64,000 bases of DNA from Hevea brasiliensis (Eukaryota > Streptophyta > Magnoliopsida > Malpighiales > Euphorbiaceae), in the NCBI RefSeq assembly GCF_030052815.1, contig NC_079495.1, positions 41,669,651-41,733,650 on the forward strand, read 5' to 3'. Both the position numbers and the translations under genes were made by a program. The notes beneath the pieces were generated by a model that was not told where the DNA came from, made no database searches, and worked only from the letters and a program-made list of their open reading frames with translations. Below, piece after piece: positions 22,522-34,084 of this stretch; the stretch's first letter is position 1; each line of letters starts with the position of its first letter.

Positions 22522-23821
22522 TTCCATGTTTACTCAATTTGCCAAAACTTAAGATTCCGGGCACCCAAACCCGTCATCCAATTCAAAGGATTTACATTCA
22601 TCGTGATCTGATTATATATGCTTCCTATAATGAAACTTGTATCCTCTGCGGGATACCCGAGCTAACTACTCTCTACCACACTCTACAGTCCCATCTGGGG
22701 CACTATTTGGTTGGTCACCATTATTAGTAATAACTTTCGATCCCTTCTGAAAAGATAGGACTACACCCTAACTTGCTACAACAAAGGTACTACATTTACC
22801 ACCTTGCCCAAACCATGTCAAATTAATGACTCTCCTATCATATCATATCTCTGTGAATCATCAATTCATAGTTTTGACCTTCCCTAGGTAGTAGGGTTGC
22901 ACTTTACACCTTGCTAATACACACAAGGTATCCTATTCTCACTAAGTTCTAAGCAAAACGTCTGTCATTCTACAATAACCATCCAAAATTTCATACCGAA
23001 GACTAGACGATCTCACTCTATAGGTGTCACCTTTACTTTGCAACTAGTCCGAAACCTCTGGTCTGATGGCAACTTTTACTGTAACTCTAGCTCATGCTGA
23101 GGTAACTGAGTCACTGACTCTAGTTATCACCCAACTGTGACCTTTCAATATTCTAACTCTAGACCCCTAACTAGGAGTTCCCAACTCCTCTGCAGATATA
23201 GAACTCTATTCTGGCATAACTGTACCAAAACAGAAGCTATCCGCAAACACCCTCATTATGGAGCACCACGAGGATGCACGTAGCTCTACACAATAATCTC
23301 ATGTTGGTACTGTAATCTGCAGCTTACAGAGCAGACATCGAGAACATTGTATAGTTACTACGATACGTCCTGACAGACTAGGTCTCCTAATTTCTTATCT
23401 CTCCTGAATCTTCTATTATCACAAACTTATTATGACTGGGTCATCTACTGATGACTGCCAGTAGTGGTATCCTCATCCTTATCTAGGGCAACTGTACTTT
23501 CAAGACTCACTTTTATGTACTCGTGCCTTACACGAAATGGGCACACCATTTAAACCCATACTGATAAAAATATAACATTTCTTGGAGTACGTATCCTCAT
23601 GATAGACCTCACATGTCTACTAACTCTATTTCACATTTCTGTGTACTCCACGAAAATCAAGACACTAACTGAGGTAATCTTATATTTCCCGAGGTATAAC
23701 GTAGAATCTAGAAACAAAGAATTACAGGAAAAGACGAAACAGAATCCTATACTCCGCATGTGACTCCTAGTAGACTCTTCCCAACACTTAGATAATTTTT
23801 CCCTAAGAATCTGGAGCCTAA
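19567..23821 (-). other. internal region without coding capacity
   Basis: No domain of gag or pol can be read on either strand. ORFs are short and unrelated to transposon proteins. The first bases after the polypurine tract (TTCGTCCTCGAATTTTCG) match the noncoding sequence between pol and PPT in chromoviruses. A (TTA)n run is at 22478-22522. I see nothing else to name. Confidence 0.7.
22478..22522 (+). repeat. (TTA)n microsatellite
   Basis: About 15 TTA units inside the noncoding internal region of the LARD-like element. Confidence 0.9.
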
Positions 23822-23833
23822 GCTCTGATACCA
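23822..23833 (-). other. primer-binding site (initiator tRNA-Met)
   Basis: TGGTATCAGAGC on the - strand, complementary to the 3' end of plant initiator tRNA-Met, four bases from the 5' LTR. Confidence 0.9.
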
Positions 23834-23837
23834 ACTT

Positions 23838-26245
23838 TGTCACGACCCAACCTATGGGCCGGACCGGCACTAGGACCTGGGCCAGCTTAAAGCCCCCGAG
23901 GCCCGTAGTAAGCCTAAATATTCCTCAAATCCATAACCAGGCCCACAATTTAGACCCAATATGCATATAAGATAATTTAAATTAAACTGTTATAATTTTA
24001 TTTTGGGCCAACTTAGCCCAGAACTTTTCAGAAAACTAAAATCAGGGGAGCCCAGCTCAACCCTATTACCTCATTTATAACCATTTAAAACTCATAAAAA
24101 TTTTTTCTTTTCATTTATTAATATGAAAACTTGAATTCATACTGATCTCGATAGGCTTAATGCTACTACCAGTACATACGGAGTCCTAAATTACAAATTT
24201 AGAGAATAATAATATAATTAAGTAATCTTTTCATAACCTGAGAGGAAAGGGACAGGTTATTCTGAAAAATGTCTCCTCCTGTAGCCTGGAAAAATATGGT
24301 GAACAGGAGTGAGCGTTCGACTTAGAGAGTAAAATATCAATTTTAACCATAATCTCTATAACTATCTAAAACTAATGCACCCTGTAGAGTGAAATGCAAC
24401 ATCAACAACATTTTCACATCATAACATCAAAAAGGTAATTTGGAGCACTCACACACCCTGTAGTATCAATCATAACATATGGGAGCTGATCCCCTATACA
24501 GCTCTCTTAAATCCAACCTGGTGCCAGCGAATTACTCAAGCTCGGACTTCCACTTAATAACCAAATCGAGGGTCCCAGCGAATTACTCAAGCCGTGACTA
24601 CCCCTCGAAGGATCGGGTCCCAGCGAATTACTCAAGCCGTGACTACCCCGTCCTATCCATAGTCCACACCACATCACACGCACGCCAACGCACGCACACT
24701 GCTCCAAATTACCACAACAACATCCATGGCACATCAACAGTTATGAATGCAACATAAATCGTGCCTAGAGTTTAACTACATAAATATATGCATATAAGTG
24801 ATGCATGGGCATGCTTGAACATATAATAATATCGAAATTACAATTAAAATTAATATTTTACTCACAGTACACCGTCGACTATTGTGGCTGCTGGATGCAG
24901 GAAAATAGTTGATCTCGATCACCTAATAATTAAATTATAAATTTATTAGTACTAACTCAAAATAAAACTCTAAAGAGGCAATAGACAGCCTAATTCATGC
25001 CGGAAATCCGGCAGAGTTTCCCCTATACCTGGGACCTACCCAACCTGCAAAGAAGCTCAATAACACTTCTAAATTCTCAATTTCCACAATCACATCTCAT
25101 TAATATCACATGGCCCCTCCTGGGCCCTCCAAATCAGACTATACTCAAAATCTTAAAAATTACGTTTTAGTCCCTATAATTGTTATTTTGCAAAAATCCA
25201 CTCAAACAAGCTCTAAAAATTCTAAAGTTTTGCCCCGCGGTCCTCAATAATATTGTAAGGCTATTACAAAATGAATTGAAATTTTCTAATCACCCATGAA
25301 TATTTTATTTAAGAATTTTATTCGATTCCATAAGTTTCCAACATCTAACATATTCTTAATTCAACCCAATTAAATATTCACATATTTAAACCTCCATCCT
25401 CAAGCTTCAACCAATTATATAAAATTTAATTATCTAAATTTCAAACAATCTTATATGCCCATATGCTAAAAATCTAATTAAAATCCATCCATATTTCTCA
25501 AAAATATTCTATAATCACTCAAAAATTCAACTAACACCATAGAATATCTCCAAATAATTTTACTTTCATCATATATTTTTCTTAGAATTTTTCTCCAATT
25601 TTTCCTGTTTAAGAAACACTGTATTTATGCTCCACAGACAGAGAAATAATAGAAATTGTCTTACCCGAAGTTTATCTGTGTCTCAAAAATTCCAAAAATT
25701 TATGAGGAAGCCTCTGGAAGTTGAACCATCTCCATAGCTCACCGGAGCCACCGCCGTGATCGCCGGTCGCCGGTGACATTTGCCGGGTCTGATCATACCA
25801 CCATGTTCCTCTCCTCTTCCTCAGTCCATATGTGGTCTCGGATCGTCGATCCAACGGTCGGATCGTCGTAGATCTGACGAAAAAGCTTGAAAAACCCGAA
25901 ACTTCTCTCCTCCATATCTCACTCATCCGACCTCCATTTGCTTCAAAATTGGTATCAAAAGAAAGCTCTCAGAACAAGCTTTCCAACGCCACCGGAATCG
26001 CCTCGATTGGACGTCGGACGGTTAATCGCGCTGGAAAGCCGCCCATCGTGGCGCGCTGTTTTCTCTCCCTCTCTTGCCGCCGTTTCTGGTGGTCCTGGTG
26101 GTCGCCGGAGGGTCGCCGACCGGTGGGGAGCTGCTTGGGACGTCGCTGGCCGGTCACCGGAGAAAGGAAGAAGAAGAAGAGAGGGAAGGAAAGGGAGAGA
26201 AGAGAAATGGGGGGGTTTCCTCCCGTTTTTCTTTTGAAAATTTAA

Positions 26246-26276
<31 letters not shown>

Positions 26277-26362
26277 CTGCTGTGACAGTGGGAAACCCAC
26301 TGTCACACGCCAATCCCATTCTTCAAATTTTTTTTTTTTTTTTAATTTTCTGGGTTGTTACA
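23838..26362 (-). repeat. 5' LTR of the non-autonomous element
   Basis: 2525 bp, the mate of 17017-19548. It repeats the hairpin at 26282-26306 but has lost the TATAAA word. The ORFs at 25832-26245 and 25672-25926 mirror those of the other LTR and reflect the GC-rich leader, not a gene. Confidence 0.93.
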
Positions 26363-26367
26363 GTTAA

Positions 26368-26689
26368 AATTTCACAAATAGAAAATTGTGACAATATTCA
26401 AATTAAAAATCTTTACAAGATTCACTTATTATTATTATATATAAAGAATTGAATTTATTTGTAAAATTATCATATATGGTTTTATATATAAATACCTAAT
26501 ATTGTAAAATTTTTATGGATAAAATATTGAGATCTAAAAAGTATATTTTTAAAAAATAAATTATTTAAAATTAAATTATTTGATTAATTTATAACATTTT
26601 AATTGATGTGTCTCAAGTTAAATTAATCTCATACACTATTACATATATGAGCTCTGTTGCTTTATGGCCATATCCCTTTTGAGCTATGC
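26368..26689. other. AT-rich spacer
   Basis: No coding or repeat motif recognised beyond AT-rich low complexity. Confidence 0.5.
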
Positions 26690-26739
26690 CAAAATCTTTG
26701 ATTTTTATTTTTTTCCTCGAAAATGCGAATTCATTAAGC

Positions 26740-28180
26740 TTTTATAAAGGCAAAGAAAAAAATAAATACATAGTTAAGTTGCTCCAAAAGATTATAACAG
26801 AAAGAGGCACAATGAACATATTTTGCGCAATAAAATGTGTAGCTCTATTACATTCTCTATTAGCAAACTGAAATTATAAAACAATGCAATTATTGGCTAG
26901 GACAGAGATATCATGAAAGATACCTAATAGATCACTAGGAATAGCACCTCCCTTAGCCATTGAAATCACTTGCTTAGACTCTCCTTCAATAATAACAAAA
27001 TTAAAGCTGCTATTTTTAGTCAGTAAAATTGCTTCTGTACATTCCAAAGATTCCAAAATCAAAGGATCAATTATACCTAAAATACGTTTAGCATACTAAC
27101 TCATAGGATGACCTAAGGAATTCCTAGCAATGGTTGTAATAGTTCCCATGTTGCTTTCCACATTCACTGTTGCATCAAAGTTGATTTTAATAACAAAAGA
27201 ATCAACTGAAGTCTAGGCTAAAAATCCTTTGATCTTGAACTTAAAAAGAAGGTTGTTGTTCCGATATGGTAGAAGCAAACTCTTTTGCTACAGTTATAGT
27301 TTTAGAAATCACCTATTGGAAAGACCATTGTTGATTGTAAAAAAATGAGAGTATTTCTGCCTTTCTACTTGTACTAGAGCAAGTGTGCTAGTAATTGTGA
27401 GAATTGCTTTCGAACCTGATGTTTAGAGAAAGCATCTAATAATTTTGACAAATAATTTGATAAATTAGTGTTATTAAGAAGTAAAGATTTCACTTTGAAA
27501 GGGGAATGTAGCCATATTTCCCCAACTTTGGGACACTTGAAGAAGAGATGCTATAATGATTCAATTTCTCCACAATACTTACAATCAAAAGGAATAGTTG
27601 GGATTCTTTTATTAAAAAGTTCACCACATGGCAAGCATTACTTGGCAAATTTCCATAGGAAGATAGATAATTTGCTAGGTAACTCTATGTTCCACAAAGA
27701 CTTCCCAAATTTTGCAATTGCAGCAAAAGAAGTAGGCCTAGGATCTACGATGGAAGTGGAGGAAGAAGCATAATGCATGTCTCTAGCAACTTGATATCCA
27801 GATTTGACATAATATATCCCTGATTTGGTATGATGCCATATTAATTGATCTTCACTTTTGAACATAGAGATAGGAATGGAAAGAATATTAACCACTTCGT
27901 AATGAGTGAAATTCTCTTATAAAGCTTGAAGATTCCACTCACATCTATGAGGATGCATGAGTTGCGAAACCCAATTAATTTGTGGATTATGTGAACTTTT
28001 CACTTTTGGCAGAGAGGAAAAGATTTTGGAATCTATTTATCAGCTTTGCAATGAACATAATTCCCATTATTAATCCTCTAATGAGTTTCTTTTTCTAATA
28101 TTACCCTCTCCCACATGATGCTATGCCAACCCAATGAAGCATCTGAACTAGGAGAAGCATTTAAAAAAGAGGAATGAGGG
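26740..28180 (-). pseudogene. L1-type LINE ORF2, C-terminal part (zf-RVT and RNase H)
   Basis: On the - strand, from high to low coordinates: WHSIMWE near 28120; a zinc-binding RT-associated domain at about 27890-27530 (IWHHTKSGIYYVKSGY, LPSKLSIFLWKFAK, CKYCGEIESL-HLFFKCP); then an RNase H domain (KINFDATVNVESN, ECTEAILLTKNS, FVIIEGESKQV, NRATHFIAQ) ending near 26750. This order is that of plant L1-clade ORF2. Stops and frameshifts break it. It is the 3' half of a LINE whose RT portion continues at about 31470-31957, beyond the chromovirus insertion. A poly(A) tail and target duplication could not be recognised. Confidence 0.87.
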
Positions 28181-30522
28181 TGTAATGAACCAACTAGGGG
28201 ACCATTACTGGCACTAGAGATCGGGTCAGCTTAAGGCTGGTAGAACCCATAGTAAGCCTGAAAACCTGTTAATCATAAACATAGTTTTGTATCTTATAAT
28301 CCAAGCATACTCCAAACCATTATAAAAATTAGTTCAAAATTTGAACATTCTCATACATAAAACACTAAAGTGTAATCGATTCATATATACATTCTCATGA
28401 GTAGTTAGCTTAGATTTAAAAACATACATAATTACATTACTTTTACTTAATAAAAACATCTATCAAACTTGAACACCAACACAGTAACTATTCCTTTACA
28501 TATTACATGTTCACTAATCATACAATATACATTTAAACACTCCAAAGAACTCTTCTATTTCTGCACCTTTGCACTTGGAGTTAAGGGAAAGGGGTGAGCT
28601 TACACAAGCTTAATGAGTAAATTAACCACATTTAATTATCACATTCATTTCATAAATATGCAATGCATCATTCATATGAGTTTTCACATCATAAAACATT
28701 GGATGGATATGTCACCAATGACTCTCTTAATCCAATATGCCCGGTTCATAAAGAGGCTCCTCAGGACTTTCGCTTATATCCAATATGCCAGGCTCATACA
28801 AAGGCTCTTTAGGACTTCCGCTTATAACATGACATGTGTTATGCACCAAGAGGCATCATAAGATCTCCTCTTGGATTTTATGGATCCATAATATACATAA
28901 CATAACATAGTCATTAACATGAGGGGAGTCAATGGGTCATCCATAAGCCATCATGCACCAATAACAATTATGTAATTATACAATATATTCGTGTTCTAGA
29001 TACATACACCCTAAATAAATATGACATGATGCATAAGGATGATTATAAATTAAATTTAACAATTTTACATTTATTAAGGTTAGAATTACTCACCTCTTAT
29101 AGCCCATCAACCACCTATCACGAACGGTAGCTAACTTCGAATCCTTAGCTTCCTGAATCCCTAAAGTCTGATCCTATAACCATCGGAACCTAGTGAGTTA
29201 TTCATGGCTCTAGAACTCTATGCACACTTCAAACATCTTATTCTAGGCCCATAGGAACCATAAAATCATATTTTGGAACCTTAAAATTGAAGAAGAAATA
29301 ATGCTGGCAAAATTAAGTTCGGATGCCAGAGTCTTGGACTTCGGCTATCGAACCTTTGAACATTGGTGCCCATTTTGGATAGTAGCCACTGCGGCTGTGA
29401 AGGCTTGGATTTCAGTTGTCGAACCTAGAATTTCTCTGATTTTTTCAAGAAACTATATACTTTGATTACTGAAACAATGGTATTTGGCAGCTGAACCTGG
29501 GAAGTTCCTGAATTCATAAGTTGAAAATAGCATAATTCCTCCTCCCAAAACCTCCAAAACATACCTTAAAGCTACAAATCACAACTCAACCACAGAAAGA
29601 CATTACTAAGGCCTAAAGCAACTTGAATCCTTGCTCCAAGCTCACATGTAACACCTAAAAACTAGGATTCAAGGTTCCAATAAGCTTCCATCTCTAACAA
29701 CACGAAATCCTTAGGTTTAACTAAGGAAACTAACCATTCAAGGTTCATAACCACTTGGACTTGACGTAAACAAAAATAATACTTCATTAACAATCAAGTA
29801 CCCAAAACACATCAAAGAAACACACTTTCATTCATAAAAATTCACATGCAACCCTTGTTCCAAAAACAAATCTTAAAATCATGTAAAAATCACATGCAAT
29901 TCAAAATCTAAGACACTTATATACTTATGTATACTTGAATTCTTCTAAAAGTCCAAAAGCAAGAGAAATTACCTCTTTCCCTTGAAATGGAGGAAAAAGT
30001 GAATTGAGGGTTCTAATTTCAATCTATGCTCATCAAGCATCCCTGAAGAAGAAATCAAGCTTTACCACATGCAATAGCTAAGAAAATCTCTTTGGAAAGC
30101 CTTTTGCATTTGTACTAAGTTGAGAGAGAAAGAGGAGTGAGAAATCAAGTCACTTTTTGATCAAAAAACAAGTTATTGGCCTTTTATACCATCACTTGTC
30201 AAGGGACTTTCAGCTGCTGAAAGTCAAAGTTCTGGCTGCTGGAGTCTATTCTGCCCAAAATCAATTTGAATAATAAAAAAGACTTCAGCTGACGAAAGTC
30301 CATCTTTTGGCTACCGAAGTTCCTTCTGCCCAAAAGTTGCTTATAACTTTTCTTTGAGTAAAACCACTTAAACATTTTCATTTATAAATACATTTTGAAA
30401 ACATCATACATACAAACATTTGCACTTCTTACCACCATTTCCTTGCTTGAGGAATTTTCGAGTTCGTCAGAATATTCAATCAATGATAGAAATTCCAATT
30501 TCGAGAAATGGCAGGGGTTACA
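28181..30522 (-). repeat. LTR of truncated chromovirus
   Basis: 2342 bp, TGTAATGAACC...GGGGTTACA on the + strand. The first 90 bases align with the start of the LTR at 17017 (GGCACTAG, GTCAGCTTAA, GTAAGCCT), so the two families are related. Confidence 0.85.
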
Positions 30523-30524
30523 TT

Positions 30525-30542
30525 CCCCCCCCCCCCCCCCCC
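30525..30542 (-). other. polypurine tract, 18 G on the element strand
   Basis: Uninterrupted run of 18 C on the + strand, two bases from the LTR end. Expanded compared with the 6-8 G of neighbouring elements. Confidence 0.85.
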
Positions 30543-30599
30543 TCTTAAAACCATTCGTCCTTGAATGTTAAAACAAATGTATAACACGTAAACACATAA

Positions 30600-31470
30600 A
30601 GCATAACATAAACATTCATGGCAAAACATACTTAGAACAGATGAGGGTATTAGTGTAACATGGAGTCACGGGTCTCCCACATGCATTCTTCCATGTTATG
30701 ACGATTCCAAAGGACTTTGACCATAGGTAGACCCTTATTCCTTAGCTTCCTAATCTGTGTGTCCATGATCCGTACCTGTTGTTTAATATAAGAAAGATCC
30801 TCTAAAATTTCCATGTCAGGTTCACTTATAACCTTGTTCGGATCTATCATATAGTTTTACAATATAGAAATATGAAACACCAGATGGATCCTTTCCACTT
30901 CTGGTGATAGGGCTAGCTTGTAAAATACATTTTTGACTCTTTGTAGTATAAGCCTTCATATGGTCCAATATATCTTGGAGCTAGTTTGCCTCTTCTTCCA
31001 AACTGAAGGACACCCTTCAACGGAGGTACCTTTAGAAGCACCATATCCCCCTCTTGAAAAACCATTTCTCTTCAATGGAAATCTACATAGCTCTTCTATC
31101 TACTAGTCGCTGTCTTCAACCTTGCCCTGATTAAGGGCATGGCTTGATTGGTGATTTCCACTAACTCCATTCCTACTAAAGCTCTTTCACCTACTTTTTC
31201 CTAACACACGGGAGACCTACACTTTCTCCCATACAGAGCTTCATATGATGCCATTCCAATGCTAGAGTAATAGCTATTGTTGTATGCAAACTTAACTAGG
31301 GGAAGGTATTTTTTCTATGATCCTTGAAAGTTAAGTACACACATTCTTAACATATCCTTTAAAGTCTGTATAGTCCTTTCTGACTCTCCATCTGTCTATG
31401 GATGAAAAGCCATGCTGAAGTCTAACCTGGTGCCTAACTCATTCTAAAGACAATGCCAAAACCTTGAATC
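30600..31470 (-). pseudogene. chromovirus pol remnant: integrase end and chromodomain
   Basis: On the - strand: ELGTRLDFSMAFHP, then TAG, TDGESERTIQTLKDML (the integrase catalytic Glu is present), AYNNSYYSSIGMASYEALYG, a GPF/Y-like region, then PDMEILEDLSYIKQQVRIMD and a chromodomain with MVKVLWNRHNMEE (about 30650-30850). The chromodomain after integrase marks the chromovirus branch of Ty3/gypsy. At least two TAG stops and frame changes make it dead. Confidence 0.88.
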
Positions 31471-31957
31471 CCATACCTCCTTTAGATTTTGGTTCATACA
31501 TAGTCTGCTGAGAAATCCAATGCCATTTTCTTTCATCTCTTTTTTTGGGCCCACCAAAATCTAACCACCATCTTATTAAATATCTTAACAGAGAGTAGAT
31601 GGGAGATAGAAACAACTCATAGCATAAACTAGAATAACCTAGATGACTACTTTGATAAGAAGTTCTTTACCACCCAAAGACAAGAGTTTTTCCTTCCATC
31701 TTGTAGTCTTATTCTGAATTCTATCGTTGATCAAAGAAATGCCTCTTTTCTTGATCTAGAAATAGTAGAAGAAAGACCGAGAAAATGATCATACCCTTAA
31801 GTGTTATGAATGCGGAGACAATTGGCAATTTCTTAAATGGCATGAAATGAGGTATTTGGACTAAAAACAAGAGTAGGTTTCTGAAGATTAATCTCTCTTT
31901 CTCTAAGAGAAAGATTAGGCCATTTCATGAAATTCTAGAATATAAGAAGGGCAATTC
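31470..31957 (-). pseudogene. L1-type LINE ORF2, reverse-transcriptase part
   Basis: On the - strand: INLQKPTLVFSPNT (about 31900), a YLG-like block then SRSRKE, LINDRIQNKTTRWKEKL, SLGGKELLIKVV, VYAMSCFYLPSTL, FNKMVVRFWWAQKKRDERK and YEPKSKGGMGF. These are the conserved fingers/palm/thumb words of plant L1 RT, in the order that precedes the zf-RVT part at 28180. The element is cut at its 5' side by the copia insertion at 31958-31963; no further LINE sequence is evident after 46211, so it was probably 5'-truncated already. Confidence 0.85.
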
Positions 31958-31962
31958 ATATT

Positions 31963-34070
31963 TGAAGGAGCGAAAGCATGAGAATTGGTGCATTGGAGCA
32001 TTGAATTTAAAAATTTCTTCTAGGGTTTCATGCATCATGCCACATCTTTTATGTGCCTAATTAATTTCAATGCTCAATTGCATATTAAAATACTTTTAAT
32101 ATGTATTACGATCTTCATTTTCCATTTAAGATTGTGAATTAACAAATTAATTTAATTAAACCCTAGTTTAAAATAGAAGTTTGGGCACTAACCTCTTTGA
32201 TGCACTATGGATGTAATTGGCACCTTTAGGAAGAACCTAGGACCCCAAGTGTTATCCCTTTAGCTTGTCCACACCAAGATCACCAATGGGCAGCCCCCAA
32301 ATCAGCTTCTTAAGCCTTGCCAAGCAATTATAATTTGGGTTTTTGCCTTTAGAGAGGTTATATGTGTGTATAAGACACTAGAAACAATTTTTAACAATTT
32401 TAATTCAAAGGAATTTGGGTTATTCTCTTTGAATTGATGAGAAAGCAAGAAGAGGAGAGGTAGAGAAAAGATGCTGCCACACTTGTGACAAAAGAGAGTG
32501 TTATTTGTTTCTTCTTTTCTTTTTCCTTTTATAATTAGGTCAAGTAATCACTTAAACCCTTTGCCATATGTCACCACCATATTGCATCTTATTTTTAATT
32601 GACTTAATCACATTAAGCCAAGGGTCAAAGCTCGACTTAATCTTGATTTTGATCATCTTACATGATAGGAAGACAAATGGCAAGCTTATATAGTGCCATG
32701 TGTCACCATCTCATGGTGTCACATGTCACCATGTGAAATGACCAAATTACCCTAATGTTGTAATTTTTAGTTTTCAACCCAAAATCATTATTTCTCCGCT
32801 TCTAATCAATTTATATCAAATATAAATTAATTAATTAATCTCTATTAATTAATTTCTCATAATTAAATTCATATTTAAACACTTTAAATATAAATTTAAC
32901 TTATACTATATATCCAAAATCTAGATTTGGTTTCGAGCCATGCTAGAGACTTTGCAATCTTATTGCAAACCAAACCTATTTAATTAATCAATTAAACTAT
33001 TTAATTAATCAATTAAATCACATTTTACTTGGTGATTAACTTGTGTATGTGTGTGACTCACTAGGCTCATCACTAATTGGCAATGAGATATGATATTAAC
33101 ACTTAATATCATCAGAACTCTTTCTTACCATAAATGATTTCTCTAAATCATTTTAGGCATCTGATAGACCATGGTTGACACCTAGCATAGCGTTCCATGG
33201 CCACCAAATTAGTAACAAGGAATATCTTAAATGAACCTATAATCATATGTTACCATACACTAGAATATCTCTGTTACAAAATCCCAATTCGAGCTGGAGT
33301 CATGGTTAATGTCAAACCCCATTTGCTATGAACATTATGTTCTCATTTAATTCCAGTTCTTGATTAATTAGATTTTCTTATCAGAAACTCTTTTCGGACT
33401 AAATCTATCTGTCCTAGCCAGGAACTTGAAACATAAAAAACAATTAAATGAACATAGGATTTTATCCCTATTTACTTAGGGTAACAGATTCCATCTTGAT
33501 CAACACCTATCTCCATATATAACTAGTAGGAGCCAACACATACCTATGTACTCATACATAGTATAAGTATGAAAGCAGTATCAAACTCAAACCACCTATA
33601 TACAAGATAACTGTGTTATCTCAGGTTTAAAGATTATATGCACTGATATGATATATGACAATGCATTGACAAGAGTAAACTCCATGTGCTTGTCATATGC
33701 ATCACTGGTTCAGCCTACTTATCATGTATAAGTGCCTATCATATTTGTTATATGGCATGAGAGTCATCATTCCATCTTATTTATATCTCATATAAATACC
33801 TTGGGAACAAACATGATTACAATCTTTCTAGATAAGTCATGTTCTTTGTGAAGTATCCTCGATTGTGAACCAATTTATGATACTTTGTATTAGAAATATT
33901 GTCACTTATATTCTTAACAATTTAAGAATAGAATTTCTAACAAAATATCAATGGACCTTTTCTATTGCACATAAATACATTATGCAAACAGAAAAGTGAA
34001 ATTACCATTTATTAATAAAATATGTACAAGATACATACTAATTGATATGCTTTAGGGCATACTACTAATA
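31963..34070 (-). repeat. 3' LTR of copia element
   Basis: 2108 bp, starting TGAAGGAGCGAAAGC and ending GGGCATACTACTAATA on the + strand. The mate is 44095-46205. Confidence 0.93.
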
Positions 34071-34082
34071 ATCTCCCATTAG
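34071..34082 (-). other. copia polypurine tract
   Basis: AATGGGAGAT on the element strand, immediately before the 3' LTR. Confidence 0.75.
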
Positions 34083-34084
34083 CA

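Larger units (their letters stand above)
17012..26367 (-). mobile_element. non-autonomous LTR retrotransposon without pol (LARD-like)
   Basis: Complete element 17017-26362 (9.35 kb) with TSD GTTAA at 17012-17016 and 26363-26367. LTRs are 17017-19548 (3' LTR) and 23838-26362 (5' LTR), both TGTCACGACCC...GGGTTGTTACA on the + strand. On the - strand the PBS follows the 5' LTR and a G-rich polypurine tract precedes the 3' LTR. The 4.3-kb internal part has no recognisable gag, protease, RT or integrase and no ORF worth calling in any frame; it is TC-rich on the + strand with one TTA microsatellite. Terminal design and LTR wording resemble the chromovirus fragment at 28181, so a related autonomous gypsy element probably mobilised it. 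Confidence 0.92.
28181..31470 (-). mobile_element. truncated chromovirus (3' LTR plus integrase C-terminus) inside a LINE
   Basis: It comprises one LTR (28181-30522), an 18-base C run that is the polypurine tract on the - strand, and the end of pol up to the integrase core, where it stops abruptly in LINE sequence. There is no 5' LTR, gag, protease or RT. At the inner junction the words for LINE GGMGF and gypsy DSRFW overlap by about 5 bases (31466-31470). About 30-40 residues expected of the LINE are missing across the insertion, so insertion was followed by, or coupled to, deletion. Confidence 0.85.

Noticed and set aside
23822..23833. tRNA-Met gene fragments (also 44081, 47119, 51494)
   Set aside because: Only the 12-base primer-binding complement is present, always beside an LTR; there is no tRNA fold.
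31958..31962. LINE continuing to the right of the copia element at 46211
   Set aside because: I could not read any LINE protein motif in 46211-46837; the LINE was probably already 5'-truncated.
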